Both the position numbers and the translations under genes were made by a program. The notes under the pieces were generated by a model. That model was not told the origin of the DNA, ran no database searches, and was given only the letters and a program-made list of their open reading frames with translations. This document shows, in pieces, positions 22,560 through 30,230 of a stretch of DNA of 33,524 nucleotides. Origin of the DNA: SIG440 sp045586925 (lineage in GTDB: Bacteria; Bacillota; Clostridia; Monoglobales; Monoglobaceae); contig JAZNBG010000039.1 of the NCBI GenBank assembly GCA_045586925.1, positions 1 through 33,524 of the forward strand, read 5' to 3'. The stretch's first letter is position 1. Each line of letters opens with the position of its first letter.

Positions 22560-23720
22560 ATGACTATGTATATTACAGATGACATAAAATATATAGGCGT
22601 CAATGACCATAAGATAGATTTATTCGAGGGTCAGTATGTTGTTCCCAATGGTATGGCATATAATTCTTATGCAATTATTGATGAAAAGATTGCAATTATG
22701 GATACTGTGGATGCAAATTTCACAGATGACTGGCTGCGTAATATAAAGCTGGTGCTTGACGGCAGAACACCCGACTATCTCATTGTTCAGCATATGGAGC
22801 CTGACCATTCGGCAAATATTATGAATTTTGCAAATGCATATCCAGACACTAAGATTGTTGCATCTGCAAAGGCTTTTGTGATGATGAAACAGTTCTTCGG
22901 CACAGATTTTGCAGACAGGCAGATTGTAGTGGGCGAGGGTGATACACGTAGTCTTGGTAAGCATAATTTGACTTTTGTTACTGCTCCTATGGTGCATTGG
23001 CCCGAGGTAATTGTGACCTATGTCAGCTGCGACAAGGTTTTGTTTTCGGCAGACGGCTTTGGTAAGTTTGGAGCACTTGATGTAGAAGAAGACTGGGCTT
23101 GCGAGGCAAGAAGATATTATATTGGCATTGTGGGTAAATACGGCGCTCAGGTACAGGCGCTTCTTAAAAAGGCGTCGGGTCTTGACATAAAGACAATCTG
23201 TCCCCTTCACGGTCCCGTACTCAGCGAAAACTTGGGCTACTATCTTGACCTTTATAATATATGGTCAAGCTATGGTACAGAAAGCGAGGGAGTTGTGATT
23301 GCATATACCTCGGTTTACGGAAATACAAAATCTGCGGTTGAATATCTTGCAAAAAGTCTTAAAGCAAAAGGCTGCCCCAAGGTTGTGGTAAATGACCTTG
23401 CAAGATGCGATATGGCAGAGGCGGTTGAGGATGCATTCCGTTATGGTAAAATAGTTCTTGCAACAACGACATATAATAATGATATATTCCCATTTATGCG
23501 TGAATTTATCAACCACCTGACAGAGAGAAACTTCCAGAACAAACAAGTTGCTATGATTGAAAACGGCACTTGGGCACCGTCGGCGGCAAAGGTGATGTGT
23601 GCAATGCTTGAAAAGAGCAAAAACCTTACTTACTGTGAAAGCGGCGTAAAAATTATGTCGGCAATGAATGAAGAAAATAAAAGTCAGCTTGACGCACTTG
23701 CGGCAGAGCTGGTTAAATAA
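22560..23720 (+). CDS. fprA: Flavodiiron protein (A-type flavoprotein, oxygen/NO reductase)
   Basis: A 386-residue cytoplasmic enzyme reducing O2 (or NO) at a diiron site with electrons from rubredoxin. The metallo-beta-lactamase-like domain carries all expected iron ligands: H78-x-E80-x-D82-H83 (QHMEPDH), H146 (MVHWPE), D165 (SADGFG) and H217 (LHGP). The FMN-binding flavodoxin domain starts near 245 with the phosphate loop YTSVYGNTKSA. Length is normal for the class A enzymes. A second in-frame ATG at 22566, 10 nt after GAGG, may be the true start. Rubredoxin follows 21 bp downstream in the same operon, an arrangement typical of anaerobes. Confidence 0.93.
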   Translation: MTMYITDDIKYIGVNDHKIDLFEGQYVVPNGMAYNSYAIIDEKIAIMDTVDANFTDDWLRNIKLVLDGRTPDYLIVQHMEPDHSANIMNFANAYPDTKIVASAKAFVMMKQFFGTDFADRQIVVGEGDTRSLGKHNLTFVTAPMVHWPEVIVTYVSCDKVLFSADGFGKFGALDVEEDWACEARRYYIGIVGKYGAQVQALLKKASGLDIKTICPLHGPVLSENLGYYLDLYNIWSSYGTESEGVVIAYTSVYGNTKSAVEYLAKSLKAKGCPKVVVNDLARCDMAEAVEDAFRYGKIVLATTTYNNDIFPFMREFINHLTERNFQNKQVAMIENGTWAPSAAKVMCAMLEKSKNLTYCESGVKIMSAMNEENKSQLDALAAELVK

Positions 23721-23741
23721 AATTTTAAGGAGGAAAAAACT

Positions 23742-23897
23742 ATGAAATATGTATGCGATGTATGCGGATGGGAATATGACGAGGAAATCGGTGCTCCCGA
23801 TGCAGGAATTGAACCCGGAACAAAGTTCGAGGACCTTCCCGAGGATTTTGAATGTCCCCTTTGCGGAGTAGGGAAAGACCAGTTTTCTGAAGCGTAA
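23742..23897 (+). CDS. Rubredoxin
   Basis: A 51-residue protein with two CxxC pairs, C5-C8 (VCDVCGW) and C38-C41 (ECPLCGVGK), plus the invariant aromatic residues W10 and Y12 and the DLPEDF turn. It is a one-iron electron carrier that would donate electrons to the flavodiiron protein encoded 21 bp upstream. AAGGAGG lies 8 nt before the ATG. The gene is followed by a very strong terminator. Length and motifs are those of classical clostridial rubredoxins. Confidence 0.96.
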   Translation: MKYVCDVCGWEYDEEIGAPDAGIEPGTKFEDLPEDFECPLCGVGKDQFSEA

Positions 23898-23904
23898 CAA
23901 CAAC

Positions 23905-23945
23905 CTAAAAACACCTCAACGGATAATCCGTTGAGGTGTTTTTAG
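23905..23945 (+). terminator. Terminator of the fprA-rubredoxin operon
   Basis: A perfect 19-bp stem (23905-23923 with 23927-23945) with loop TAA, AAAAA on one side and TTTTT on the other, able to act in both directions. Confidence 0.92.
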
Positions 23946-23948
23946 TAT

Positions 23949-23978
23949 GTAGGGGAGGGTCTTTGTGCCCTCCCGTAC
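23949..23978. repeat. REP-like GC-rich palindrome
   Basis: GTAGGGGAGGG (23949-23959) and CCCTCCCGTAC (23968-23978) form an imperfect 11-bp stem with loop TCTTTGTG in otherwise AT-rich intergenic DNA. Short palindromes of this style recur in genomes of gut Clostridia. Only this one copy was noticed here. Confidence 0.4.
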
Positions 23979-24019
23979 AAATGGTCATTTCATAAACAGC
24001 CAAACCCAAAGAAATCACA

Positions 24020-24904
24020 TTAGTCGCAATTACAACCGCATCCGCAATCACAGTCCTCTAAAGCCTTTTTAGGCGGGAAGAACTCGTCAAAGGGGAAGCG
24101 GATTGTATTAAACAGCTCGCAAGGGTTGTTTTCTGTCGCTGTTGGACATTCCTTGCAGGGAATACAAAAATCAATTGCGTCAACGTGGAGCTGGGTTGCA
24201 CGTTCAAGCCTTACTATACTGAAAAGACCAAGTGATACAAGCACCATTTTGCCATCGTCGCCTGTGTAAAGCTCGTCGTCAAAGCATTCGCAGATGTTAT
24301 CAGGAATTGCAAGGAAGTGGTCTTTACAGTCACATTCACAGCAATCGTTTCGGGTTACAAGCTTTGCCGAAAGTGCAATTGGGTCTACTACCTCCACAAC
24401 GGCTTTAGGAAGGTTGTTTCTCTGCCAGATTTTTGCTACGTCTTCGCAATCCTGCGAAAGGGTTGATTCAAATATCTTTACATTGCCTTCAGAGCCGTAA
24501 AGTATAACTTTTTTATCATATGTTACAAGGCCGTCAACCTCGGCAGGACACGAAACACCACGGAATGCTTCGATTGTTACACGAATAAAGAATTTCATAT
24601 CAACAGCAAAATATCCGCGGTTAAAGGGGACAGGCTCTACAGTTGTATAAACCCAGATAACCTCGGCACTCTTGAGCTTTGCATTGATTGCGCGTTCAAT
24701 TATTTCCTGACCTGAATTGGTAAAATAAACACGCTGGTCACGAATGCAATCTCTGTCCTTGCAAGAGTCGTATATCTGATTTGTGTTTATACAAACTCCG
24801 TTGCCAAAATCCTCGCATCGGCGTTCTGTGCGGTTTTCCTGTTCAAGACAGCAATCTGCCTGTACAGCTGCGTTTTCGTTGTAAGTTTCAAAACTATCAC
24901 TCAT
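24020..24904 (-). CDS. Cysteine-rich protein of unknown function
   Basis: I do not recognise this 294-residue protein. It has about 23 cysteines in clusters: CC near 18, SCKDRDC near 48, DCCECDC near 190, ICEC, FCIPCKEC and a C-terminal tail CDCGCGCNCD. The middle (about 55-180) is a cysteine-poor folded region with strands such as EVIWVYTTVEP and KFFIRVTIEAF. There is no signal peptide or membrane segment. The clusters suggest metal binding or a cross-linked spore-surface protein (inference). Upstream codons reach 24979, but GGAGG 7 nt before the ATG sets the start at 24904. It is divergent from another unrecognised gene; the two starts are 100 bp apart. Confidence 0.65.
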   Translation of the reverse strand: MSDSFETYNENAAVQADCCLEQENRTERRCEDFGNGVCINTNQIYDSCKDRDCIRDQRVYFTNSGQEIIERAINAKLKSAEVIWVYTTVEPVPFNRGYFAVDMKFFIRVTIEAFRGVSCPAEVDGLVTYDKKVILYGSEGNVKIFESTLSQDCEDVAKIWQRNNLPKAVVEVVDPIALSAKLVTRNDCCECDCKDHFLAIPDNICECFDDELYTGDDGKMVLVSLGLFSIVRLERATQLHVDAIDFCIPCKECPTATENNPCELFNTIRFPFDEFFPPKKALEDCDCGCGCNCD

Positions 24905-24935
24905 GGAAATACCTCCTGATTTGCAAAAAAGAATT

Positions 24936-24964
24936 TTGTGACCTAATTCATTGTATGCTATAAT
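24936..24964 (+). promoter_or_regulatory. Promoter of the gene at 25005
   Basis: TTGTGA (24936-24941), a 17-bp spacer and TATAAT (24959-24964). On the opposite strand only a weak TACAAT (24950-24955) is seen for the Cys-rich gene, overlapping this promoter. Confidence 0.65.
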
Positions 24965-25004
24965 TGAAAAACCGTTCATATACTAGATGTGGAGGGATAA
25001 GGTA

Positions 25005-25817
25005 ATGGCTAAAATATGTAAAGATATCGTATGCGGTGAGAATTATTTTTTTATAAACGGACAGGGCGAACTTGTATGCAGATGTAAAAATTCGTCAGAG
25101 CAAATAATGGATTGTTGTCGTGATTTTGATGCTGTTAAGGATGCCGACTGCACCCACATTGTTGCCGCCGACACAGAAGGAAATCTGTTTTATATAATAA
25201 ATGATGACGGACACTGGGGCAGAGGCGTTGTGGTATCAGGCGTAATGGCAGAAAATTTGTTTGTCCAACGGGAATTGCACGATACGATGATTTATTATGT
25301 CGCAGGTGGCGGGCTTTATAAAATATGTATTGGTACAGGGGACGGTCAGCCCGCTTTGCTGGACGAAATACAATACCGTGCAATGCCATTTGTGTGTCAG
25401 AATGCAGTGTATTACATAAATAAAAAAGACGCTTTGTGCACAAATGAAAGAAAGGAAATATGTAAGGGCGATGATATAACCCATATATTTGCAACAGCGG
25501 AATATCTGTGTATTAAAGAAAAAAACAGACTGGAACTGATAAGCACGATTGACTTTGATAATCGGCAGAGCCTTACACGTCGCCATAAAGAAACAGCACA
25601 ATGTCCTGTTGTTGTGAGTGCCGGTGAGACAGAAATTCTGTGCTGGCTTGATAAAAATGAGGTTTTTTTTGCAAAAAAAGAAAACGGATTGTGGTGCAGC
25701 CTTGAAACTATTATTATGCAAAACGCTGAAAGGCTTGGCATATATAAATTTGACGGAAAGTATGATTTGGGATGCATAAGAAACGGACAGATATGTTCAT
25801 TTAATATGAAAGCCTAA
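25005..25817 (+). CDS. Hypothetical beta-rich protein, propeller-like
   Basis: A 270-residue protein I cannot assign. Short repeated beta-strand units with aromatic and glycine turns run through it, as in NLFYIINDDGHWG, MIYYVAGGGLYKI, AVYYINKKDALC and EVFFAKKENGLW. This suggests a beta-propeller or similar repeat fold read from sequence pattern only. Eleven or so cysteines are scattered. There is no signal peptide. GGAGGG 8-10 nt before ATG 25005 fixes the start; the ATG at 24987 would overlap the ribosome site. It is divergent from the Cys-rich gene and perhaps functionally paired with it. Confidence 0.6.
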   Translation: MAKICKDIVCGENYFFINGQGELVCRCKNSSEQIMDCCRDFDAVKDADCTHIVAADTEGNLFYIINDDGHWGRGVVVSGVMAENLFVQRELHDTMIYYVAGGGLYKICIGTGDGQPALLDEIQYRAMPFVCQNAVYYINKKDALCTNERKEICKGDDITHIFATAEYLCIKEKNRLELISTIDFDNRQSLTRRHKETAQCPVVVSAGETEILCWLDKNEVFFAKKENGLWCSLETIIMQNAERLGIYKFDGKYDLGCIRNGQICSFNMKA

Positions 25818-25841
25818 AAATTGTACAAAATGCACAATTTA

Positions 25842-25866
25842 CAAACAAATTATTGTTTGGTTTTTG
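25842..25866 (+). terminator. Possible weak terminator
   Basis: CAAACAA (25842-25848) pairs with TTGTTTG (25853-25859) with loop ATTA, followed by GTTTTTGG. It abuts the next promoter. Confidence 0.5.
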
Positions 25867-25867
25867 G

Positions 25868-25896
25868 TTGAAAAGTTTGAAAAAACATTGTATAAT
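25868..25896 (+). promoter_or_regulatory. Promoter of the EF-G-like gene
   Basis: TTGAAA (25868-25873), a 17-bp spacer and consensus TATAAT (25891-25896), with a leader of about 60 nt. Confidence 0.75.
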
Positions 25897-25964
25897 AGAT
25901 TTATTGATGACAGACGGCAATGCTGTTTTGTTACATATATGACTACATTCAGGAGGGTTGAAAA

Positions 25965-28025
25965 TTGAAATTGTATGAAACATCAAAAATCAAAAACTTT
26001 TGTCTTTTAGGACACGGAAACTCAGGAAAGACATCGCTGGCAGAGGCTATCCTTAATACAGCAGGTTCTATCGAGAGAATGGGCAAAACTCAGGACGGTA
26101 ACACCGTTATGGACTTTGACCCCGAAGAAATCAAGCGTAAATTCTCGATTAGTGCGGCTGTTGCTACCTGTGACTGGAACGGCACAAAGTTCAATATCAT
26201 AGATACCCCCGGATTCTTTGACTTCGTAGGTGAGGTTCAGCAGAGTATAAAGGTTGCAGATGCGGCAATTATCGTTCTCAGCGGTAAGTCAGGTCTTACG
26301 GTTGGTGCAGAAAAGGCTTGGAAGTATGCTGATGATGCAGGTATTCCCAAGATGATATTTATTAACAAGGTTGATGACGAGCGTGTTAATTACTATGGCG
26401 TTCTTGAACAACTGAGAGAAAAATACGGCAAGAAAATTGCTCCCCTTCAGGTTCCTATCCGTGAAGGCGAAAAGATTACAGGCTTTGTAAACGTAGTTGA
26501 AGGCGAAGCTAGAAGATATATGGGAGATATGACAGTTACAGCACCCATTCCCGATGGTATGGAAGATGATATCGCACCTGTTCGCGAAATGATTAACGAA
26601 GCTGTTGCTGAAAGCTCTGAAGAACTGATGGAAAGATACTTCGCAGGCGAAAGCTTCACACTTGCTGAAACATACGAAGCACTCCGCAGCGGTGTTGCAT
26701 CAGGTGACATTGTTCCTGTTCTTTGCGGCAGTGCGTTTAATAAGCTTGGTATTGCATCGCTTATGAATGCAATTGTAGCATACTTCCCGTCACCCGATTC
26801 CTCTAACGATTTCTTTATCGCTCACAAGGAAGACGGCTCAGATGCAAGACGCAAGGTTGACGTTAACGACCCGTTGGCGGCACTGGTATTCAAGACTGTT
26901 GCTGACCCATATGTTGGCAAACTGTCATACTTTAAGGTATATTCGGGTATTATGACTCCCGATACAACAGTATATAATTCTGTTTCGGGCACAAACGAAA
27001 GAATAGGTAAGATTTTTGCGGTTGTGGGCAAAAAGCAGATTGAGGTTGAAAAACTTAACGCAGGTGATATCGGTGCGGTTACAAAGCTGGCAGCAACGAA
27101 TACAGGTGATACACTCTGCAGCATCAGCGACCGTATTGTGATTGATGGCATCGAATTCTCAAAACCCAACACCTCAATGGCAGTTGTTCCCAAGGCTAAG
27201 GGCGACGAGGATAAAATCAGTCAGGGCTTAAATAAGCTTATGGACGAGGATAAGACATTTACACTTGAAAATAATACAGAAACACGCCAGATGATTATTA
27301 AGGGTATGGGCGACCAGCACATTGATATTCTTGTAAACAAGCTCAAGACAAAATTTGGCGTTGATGTTACTTTAACCGAGCCAAGAGTTGCATATCGTGA
27401 GGCTATACGCAAGGCGGTTAAGGTTGAAGGCAAGCACAAAAAGCAATCAGGCGGTCACGGACAGTATGGCCACGTATGGATTGAGTTTGAACCATATGAT
27501 GATGGATTATTGTTTGAAGAAAAGGTATTTGGCGGCTCTGTTCCCAAAAACTACTTCCCCGCTGTTGAAAAGGGTCTTCAGGAAAGTATGAAACAAGGCG
27601 TTCTTGCAGGATATCCTATGGTTGGTCTTAAGGCAACATTGGTTGACGGCTCGTATCATCCTGTAGATTCTTCTGAAATGGCATTTAAAACAGCCGCATC
27701 TCTGGCATTTAAAGCCGGTATGGAACAGGCAAGCCCTGTTTTGCTTGAACCCATAGGTCACTTAAAGGTTTATGTTCCCGATAGCTACACAGGTGATATC
27801 ATCGGCGATATCAACAAGCGGCGTGGTCAGATGCTGGGTATGACACCTCAGGGTGACGGAATTACCCTTATCGAGGGCGAAGTTCCTATGGCTATGATGC
27901 ATTCATATTCATCGGATTTGCGTTCAATGACTCAGGCAAAGGGCAACTATGAATTCGAGTTTGAAAGATATCAGGATGCACCGCCCAATGTGGTTGAAAA
28001 AATAATTGCAGAAAGCAAAGAATAA
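25965..28025 (+). CDS. Elongation factor G-like translational GTPase (EF-G paralogue)
   Basis: A 686-residue GTPase with the EF-G domain order. G1 is GHGNSGKTS (16-24), G3 DTPGFFDF (80-87) and G4 NKVD (134-137). A beta-barrel domain (about 290-380) and EF-G domains III-V follow, including HGQYGHVWIEFEP and RRGQMLGM. Two canonical features differ. The switch-I RGITI motif is replaced by KFSIS, and the switch-II histidine of DTPGHVDF is Phe. Both fit the EF-G-like paralogue group rather than the main translocase. Start: TTG at 25965 with AGGAGGG 7 nt upstream; no ATG occurs until about codon 39, so a TTG start is required. The exact role of the paralogues is unsettled. Confidence 0.85.
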   Translation: MKLYETSKIKNFCLLGHGNSGKTSLAEAILNTAGSIERMGKTQDGNTVMDFDPEEIKRKFSISAAVATCDWNGTKFNIIDTPGFFDFVGEVQQSIKVADAAIIVLSGKSGLTVGAEKAWKYADDAGIPKMIFINKVDDERVNYYGVLEQLREKYGKKIAPLQVPIREGEKITGFVNVVEGEARRYMGDMTVTAPIPDGMEDDIAPVREMINEAVAESSEELMERYFAGESFTLAETYEALRSGVASGDIVPVLCGSAFNKLGIASLMNAIVAYFPSPDSSNDFFIAHKEDGSDARRKVDVNDPLAALVFKTVADPYVGKLSYFKVYSGIMTPDTTVYNSVSGTNERIGKIFAVVGKKQIEVEKLNAGDIGAVTKLAATNTGDTLCSISDRIVIDGIEFSKPNTSMAVVPKAKGDEDKISQGLNKLMDEDKTFTLENNTETRQMIIKGMGDQHIDILVNKLKTKFGVDVTLTEPRVAYREAIRKAVKVEGKHKKQSGGHGQYGHVWIEFEPYDDGLLFEEKVFGGSVPKNYFPAVEKGLQESMKQGVLAGYPMVGLKATLVDGSYHPVDSSEMAFKTAASLAFKAGMEQASPVLLEPIGHLKVYVPDSYTGDIIGDINKRRGQMLGMTPQGDGITLIEGEVPMAMMHSYSSDLRSMTQAKGNYEFEFERYQDAPPNVVEKIIAESKE

Positions 28026-28030
28026 TACTT

Positions 28031-28064
28031 AAAGGCAGCTCTCAAATGAGGGCTGCCTTTAATC
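28031..28064 (+). terminator. Terminator of the EF-G-like gene
   Basis: AAAGGCAGC (28031-28039) pairs with GCTGCCTTT (28052-28060), with an inner CTC/GAG, followed by AATC. Confidence 0.75.
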
Positions 28065-28073
28065 TATAAAGTC

Positions 28074-28102
28074 TTGCAAATATCAGGAATATGTGATAAA
28101 AT
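28074..28102 (+). promoter_or_regulatory. Promoter of the MBL-fold/SGNH hydrolase genes
   Basis: TTGCAA (28074-28079), a 17-bp spacer and TAAAAT (28097-28102). Confidence 0.7.
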
Positions 28103-28151
28103 TTCGGTGTTATGCAAAATTTTTAATTAAATATATCAGGAGGAATAAATT

Positions 28152-28958
28152 ATGCCGCTTCAAATTCATCCATGGGAAGGATATGTAAAACCTTTTAAGA
28201 TTTTTGGAAATCTCTATTTTGTAGGAACTGTTCCTGCATCAACACATCTGATTGACACCAGTGACGGTCTTATCGTTATAGACCCCGGATATCCCCAAAG
28301 TCTTTATCTGGTTATAAACAATATATGTGAGCTTGGTTTTAAAATCAAGGACATAAAGTACATTGTAATAACTCACGGCCACTATGACCATCTTGGTGCG
28401 GTAAAGGCGTTGGTAGAACTTACAGGTGCAAAGACTTTTATCGGCAAAGAGGATGTAACATACGCAAACGGAACCGAAGATTTGACCTGGGCAAAAGAAA
28501 TTGGAACAGAATATTACGAGGCTTTTGAACCAGATGTTTTAATTTCCCACAATGATGTTATAGAGCTTGGGAATACAAAAATACTGTGCAAGGATGCACC
28601 GGGTCACACTCCGGGCACAAAAGCCTTTTTCTTTGATGTCACAGACGGAAAAACTACATACAGGGCAGCAATGCACGGTGGTGTCGGTTTAAATTCTATG
28701 AAAAAACCATTCCTTGAGAAATACGGTCTTTCAACAGATATAAGAGATATGTTCGTTCCTGCTATCGAAAGCTTTATAGACGAGCCGGTTGATATTTTCC
28801 TTGGAAACCACGTGGCAAACAACGATACCGTAGGAAAAGGAAGCCAAATTACGGATGACTTTAATCCGTTTATAGACAGTACCGCATGGAAAAATTTCCT
28901 TACAAGAAAGATAAAAGGGTATAATGAATTGATAGAAAGTGAGTCAAACAACGAATAA
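28152..28958 (+). CDS. Metallo-beta-lactamase-fold hydrolase
   Basis: A 268-residue protein with the zinc-binding motif H75-x-H77-x-D79-H80 (THGHYDH), then H152 in APGHTPG and a late histidine in GNHVANN. The N-terminal strands VGTVPASTHLID and GLIVIDPGYPQS are typical of the fold. No signal peptide is seen, so it is probably cytoplasmic. Its substrate cannot be told; resemblance to subclass B3-like or glyoxalase-II-like proteins is only at fold level, and there is no reason to call it a resistance gene. AGGAGG lies 8 nt before the ATG. It is followed after 42 bp by an SGNH-like gene on the same strand. Confidence 0.8.
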   Translation: MPLQIHPWEGYVKPFKIFGNLYFVGTVPASTHLIDTSDGLIVIDPGYPQSLYLVINNICELGFKIKDIKYIVITHGHYDHLGAVKALVELTGAKTFIGKEDVTYANGTEDLTWAKEIGTEYYEAFEPDVLISHNDVIELGNTKILCKDAPGHTPGTKAFFFDVTDGKTTYRAAMHGGVGLNSMKKPFLEKYGLSTDIRDMFVPAIESFIDEPVDIFLGNHVANNDTVGKGSQITDDFNPFIDSTAWKNFLTRKIKGYNELIESESNNE

Positions 28959-29000
28959 GATTTGCACTTCAGATATATGGAATAAAGGAGATAAGGCGTT

Positions 29001-29633
29001 ATGAAAAATCATTGGGAAAATAAACTTTGGTATGCATACGGAACTTCTATGACCAGCATAGAGCAAGGCAAGTTTGTTCCTGTAGTTGAAAAGTTGTCAG
29101 GCTTAAAGGTTGTCAACAAGGGAATACCGGGAGGTTCATTGACACCTGATGGTTACGGAAAAGGCAACACCAAAAAGGCGATTATGAATATGGATGACGG
29201 CAAGGAAAAAGCCGACCTTATCACCATAGATGTCCTGCCCAATGAAGGTGCGATTGTGGGCGATATTTATGATACAGATGATGAATCGTTTTGCGGATGC
29301 TTTAATCAATGCCTGAGATACTTGCAGGAAAACACAAAGGCACAGATTGTTGTGATAATAATGATTGGCGGAAATAATAATCCACCCGAAAAAGAAACCG
29401 AAACAAGAAAAATCACTCAATTTGAGTTTGCACAAAAGATAGAGCAGGTTGCAAGGCTGAATAGTGTTCCTGTAATAAATGTTTTTTGCGAATCAGGCTT
29501 TGGTTATGCAAGAGTAAAAGGCAGAAATTATCAGGTTGACCATATTCACCTCAATGAGTTGGGTGGATTAAATATGGGTAAATTTATCTGGAGCAAGCTT
29601 AAAGATATTCCGTTGTGGGAGGTTGAACTCTAA
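29001..29633 (+). CDS. SGNH/GDSL-like hydrolase, divergent
   Basis: A 210-residue protein with a likely SGNH-hydrolase fold. Block I is YGTSMT (S16 as candidate nucleophile, T in place of the usual D of GDS). Block II may be GIPGGS (G44). Block V is DHIHL (D180, H183), the usual D-x-x-H. Block III (GxND) is not clear; VLPNE near 79-83 or GGNN near 123-126 may replace it. There is no signal peptide. It may be a carbohydrate or lipid esterase, but activity is uncertain. GGAG is 10 nt before the ATG. It is probably co-transcribed with the MBL-fold gene. Confidence 0.65.
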   Translation: MKNHWENKLWYAYGTSMTSIEQGKFVPVVEKLSGLKVVNKGIPGGSLTPDGYGKGNTKKAIMNMDDGKEKADLITIDVLPNEGAIVGDIYDTDDESFCGCFNQCLRYLQENTKAQIVVIIMIGGNNNPPEKETETRKITQFEFAQKIEQVARLNSVPVINVFCESGFGYARVKGRNYQVDHIHLNELGGLNMGKFIWSKLKDIPLWEVEL

Positions 29634-29645
29634 ATAATGTTTTTT

Positions 29646-29669
29646 GTCCTGAACACTGTTCATTAGGAC
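29646..29669. repeat. Small nested inverted repeat after the SGNH gene
   Basis: GTCCT (29646-29650) with AGGAC (29665-29669), enclosing GAAC (29651-29654) with GTTC (29658-29661). T residues precede but do not follow it on the plus strand, so it is a poor terminator. Confidence 0.35.
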
Positions 29670-29689
29670 CTACTAACGAAACCTAGGGC

Positions 29690-30110
29690 CTATGCGGGTT
29701 TGCGAAGTCGCGGTTCACTTTTGTTTGCTGTAAAAATGCAAATAACAACTTGATTTTGAGAGGTGGCAAAGTCTACAGGTTTAAATAAAAGAGCTGATGT
29801 TATATTTTCATAATCTGAGGGATATGCATTGGTGCTAATCATTTCACTGATTAACGAATTCATATCAATATTGTCCTGTGCAGATAAACAGGCTTTATGT
29901 TCTTTACGCTTTTCCCTGACAGTTTTTATAAGAAATTTAATTATTTGTTAAATTCGATTGTTGAAAGGAACTTGTATAAATCGTAAATATGACGGGAGTG
30001 CCCGTGGATTGTATCTGCAAAATAGCAATCACATAAAGTAAATAATTTATAGACAAAGGTTCTGTCAAGGTGAGCTTGCAAAAATCAATTGCACCAACAT
30101 AGTAATGAAA
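29690..30110 (-). pseudogene. Frameshifted C-terminal remnant of an AbiEii/AbiGii-type nucleotidyltransferase
   Basis: Conceptual translation of the minus strand gives protein-like text in at least two frames. One frame reads LQAHLDRTFVYKLFTLCDC and HGHSRHIYDLYKFLSTIEF, then stops near 29948. The next frame continues with KFLIKTVREKRKEHK, LSAQDNIDMNSLISEM and ENITSALLFKPVDF to a stop at 29690. The order ERTF-like, CDYY-like, RHxYDxYKLL, SAQD and ExxxSxLLF matches the C-terminal half of AbiEii-family toxins, nucleotidyltransferases of type IV-like abortive-infection systems. A further disruption lies near 30080. The catalytic N-terminal half and the AbiEi antitoxin are missing, so it cannot be functional. 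Confidence 0.6.
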
Positions 30111-30182
30111 GCGGTTTTATACAATAATCACAAAGAAAATCAACGGTACGTTGTTTCTACAGGTGTATATCGCTATTGGTGA

Positions 30183-30211
30183 TTGAAATATAAGGTTGTG
30201 TTTGTTATACT
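30183..30211 (+). promoter_or_regulatory. Promoter of the HTH-BadF gene
   Basis: TTGAAA (30183-30188), a 17-bp spacer and TATACT (30206-30211). Confidence 0.75.
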
Positions 30212-30230
30212 ATGTGTGTGAGGAGGAGTT

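Noticed and set aside
23265..23903. 212-codon minus-strand frame opposite fprA and rubredoxin
   Set aside because: It is antisense to two well-identified genes and rich in Cys, Phe and His as expected of a shadow frame.
28152..28958. Beta-lactam resistance gene
   Set aside because: The protein only shares the metallo-beta-lactamase fold. It lacks a signal peptide and has no resistance context.
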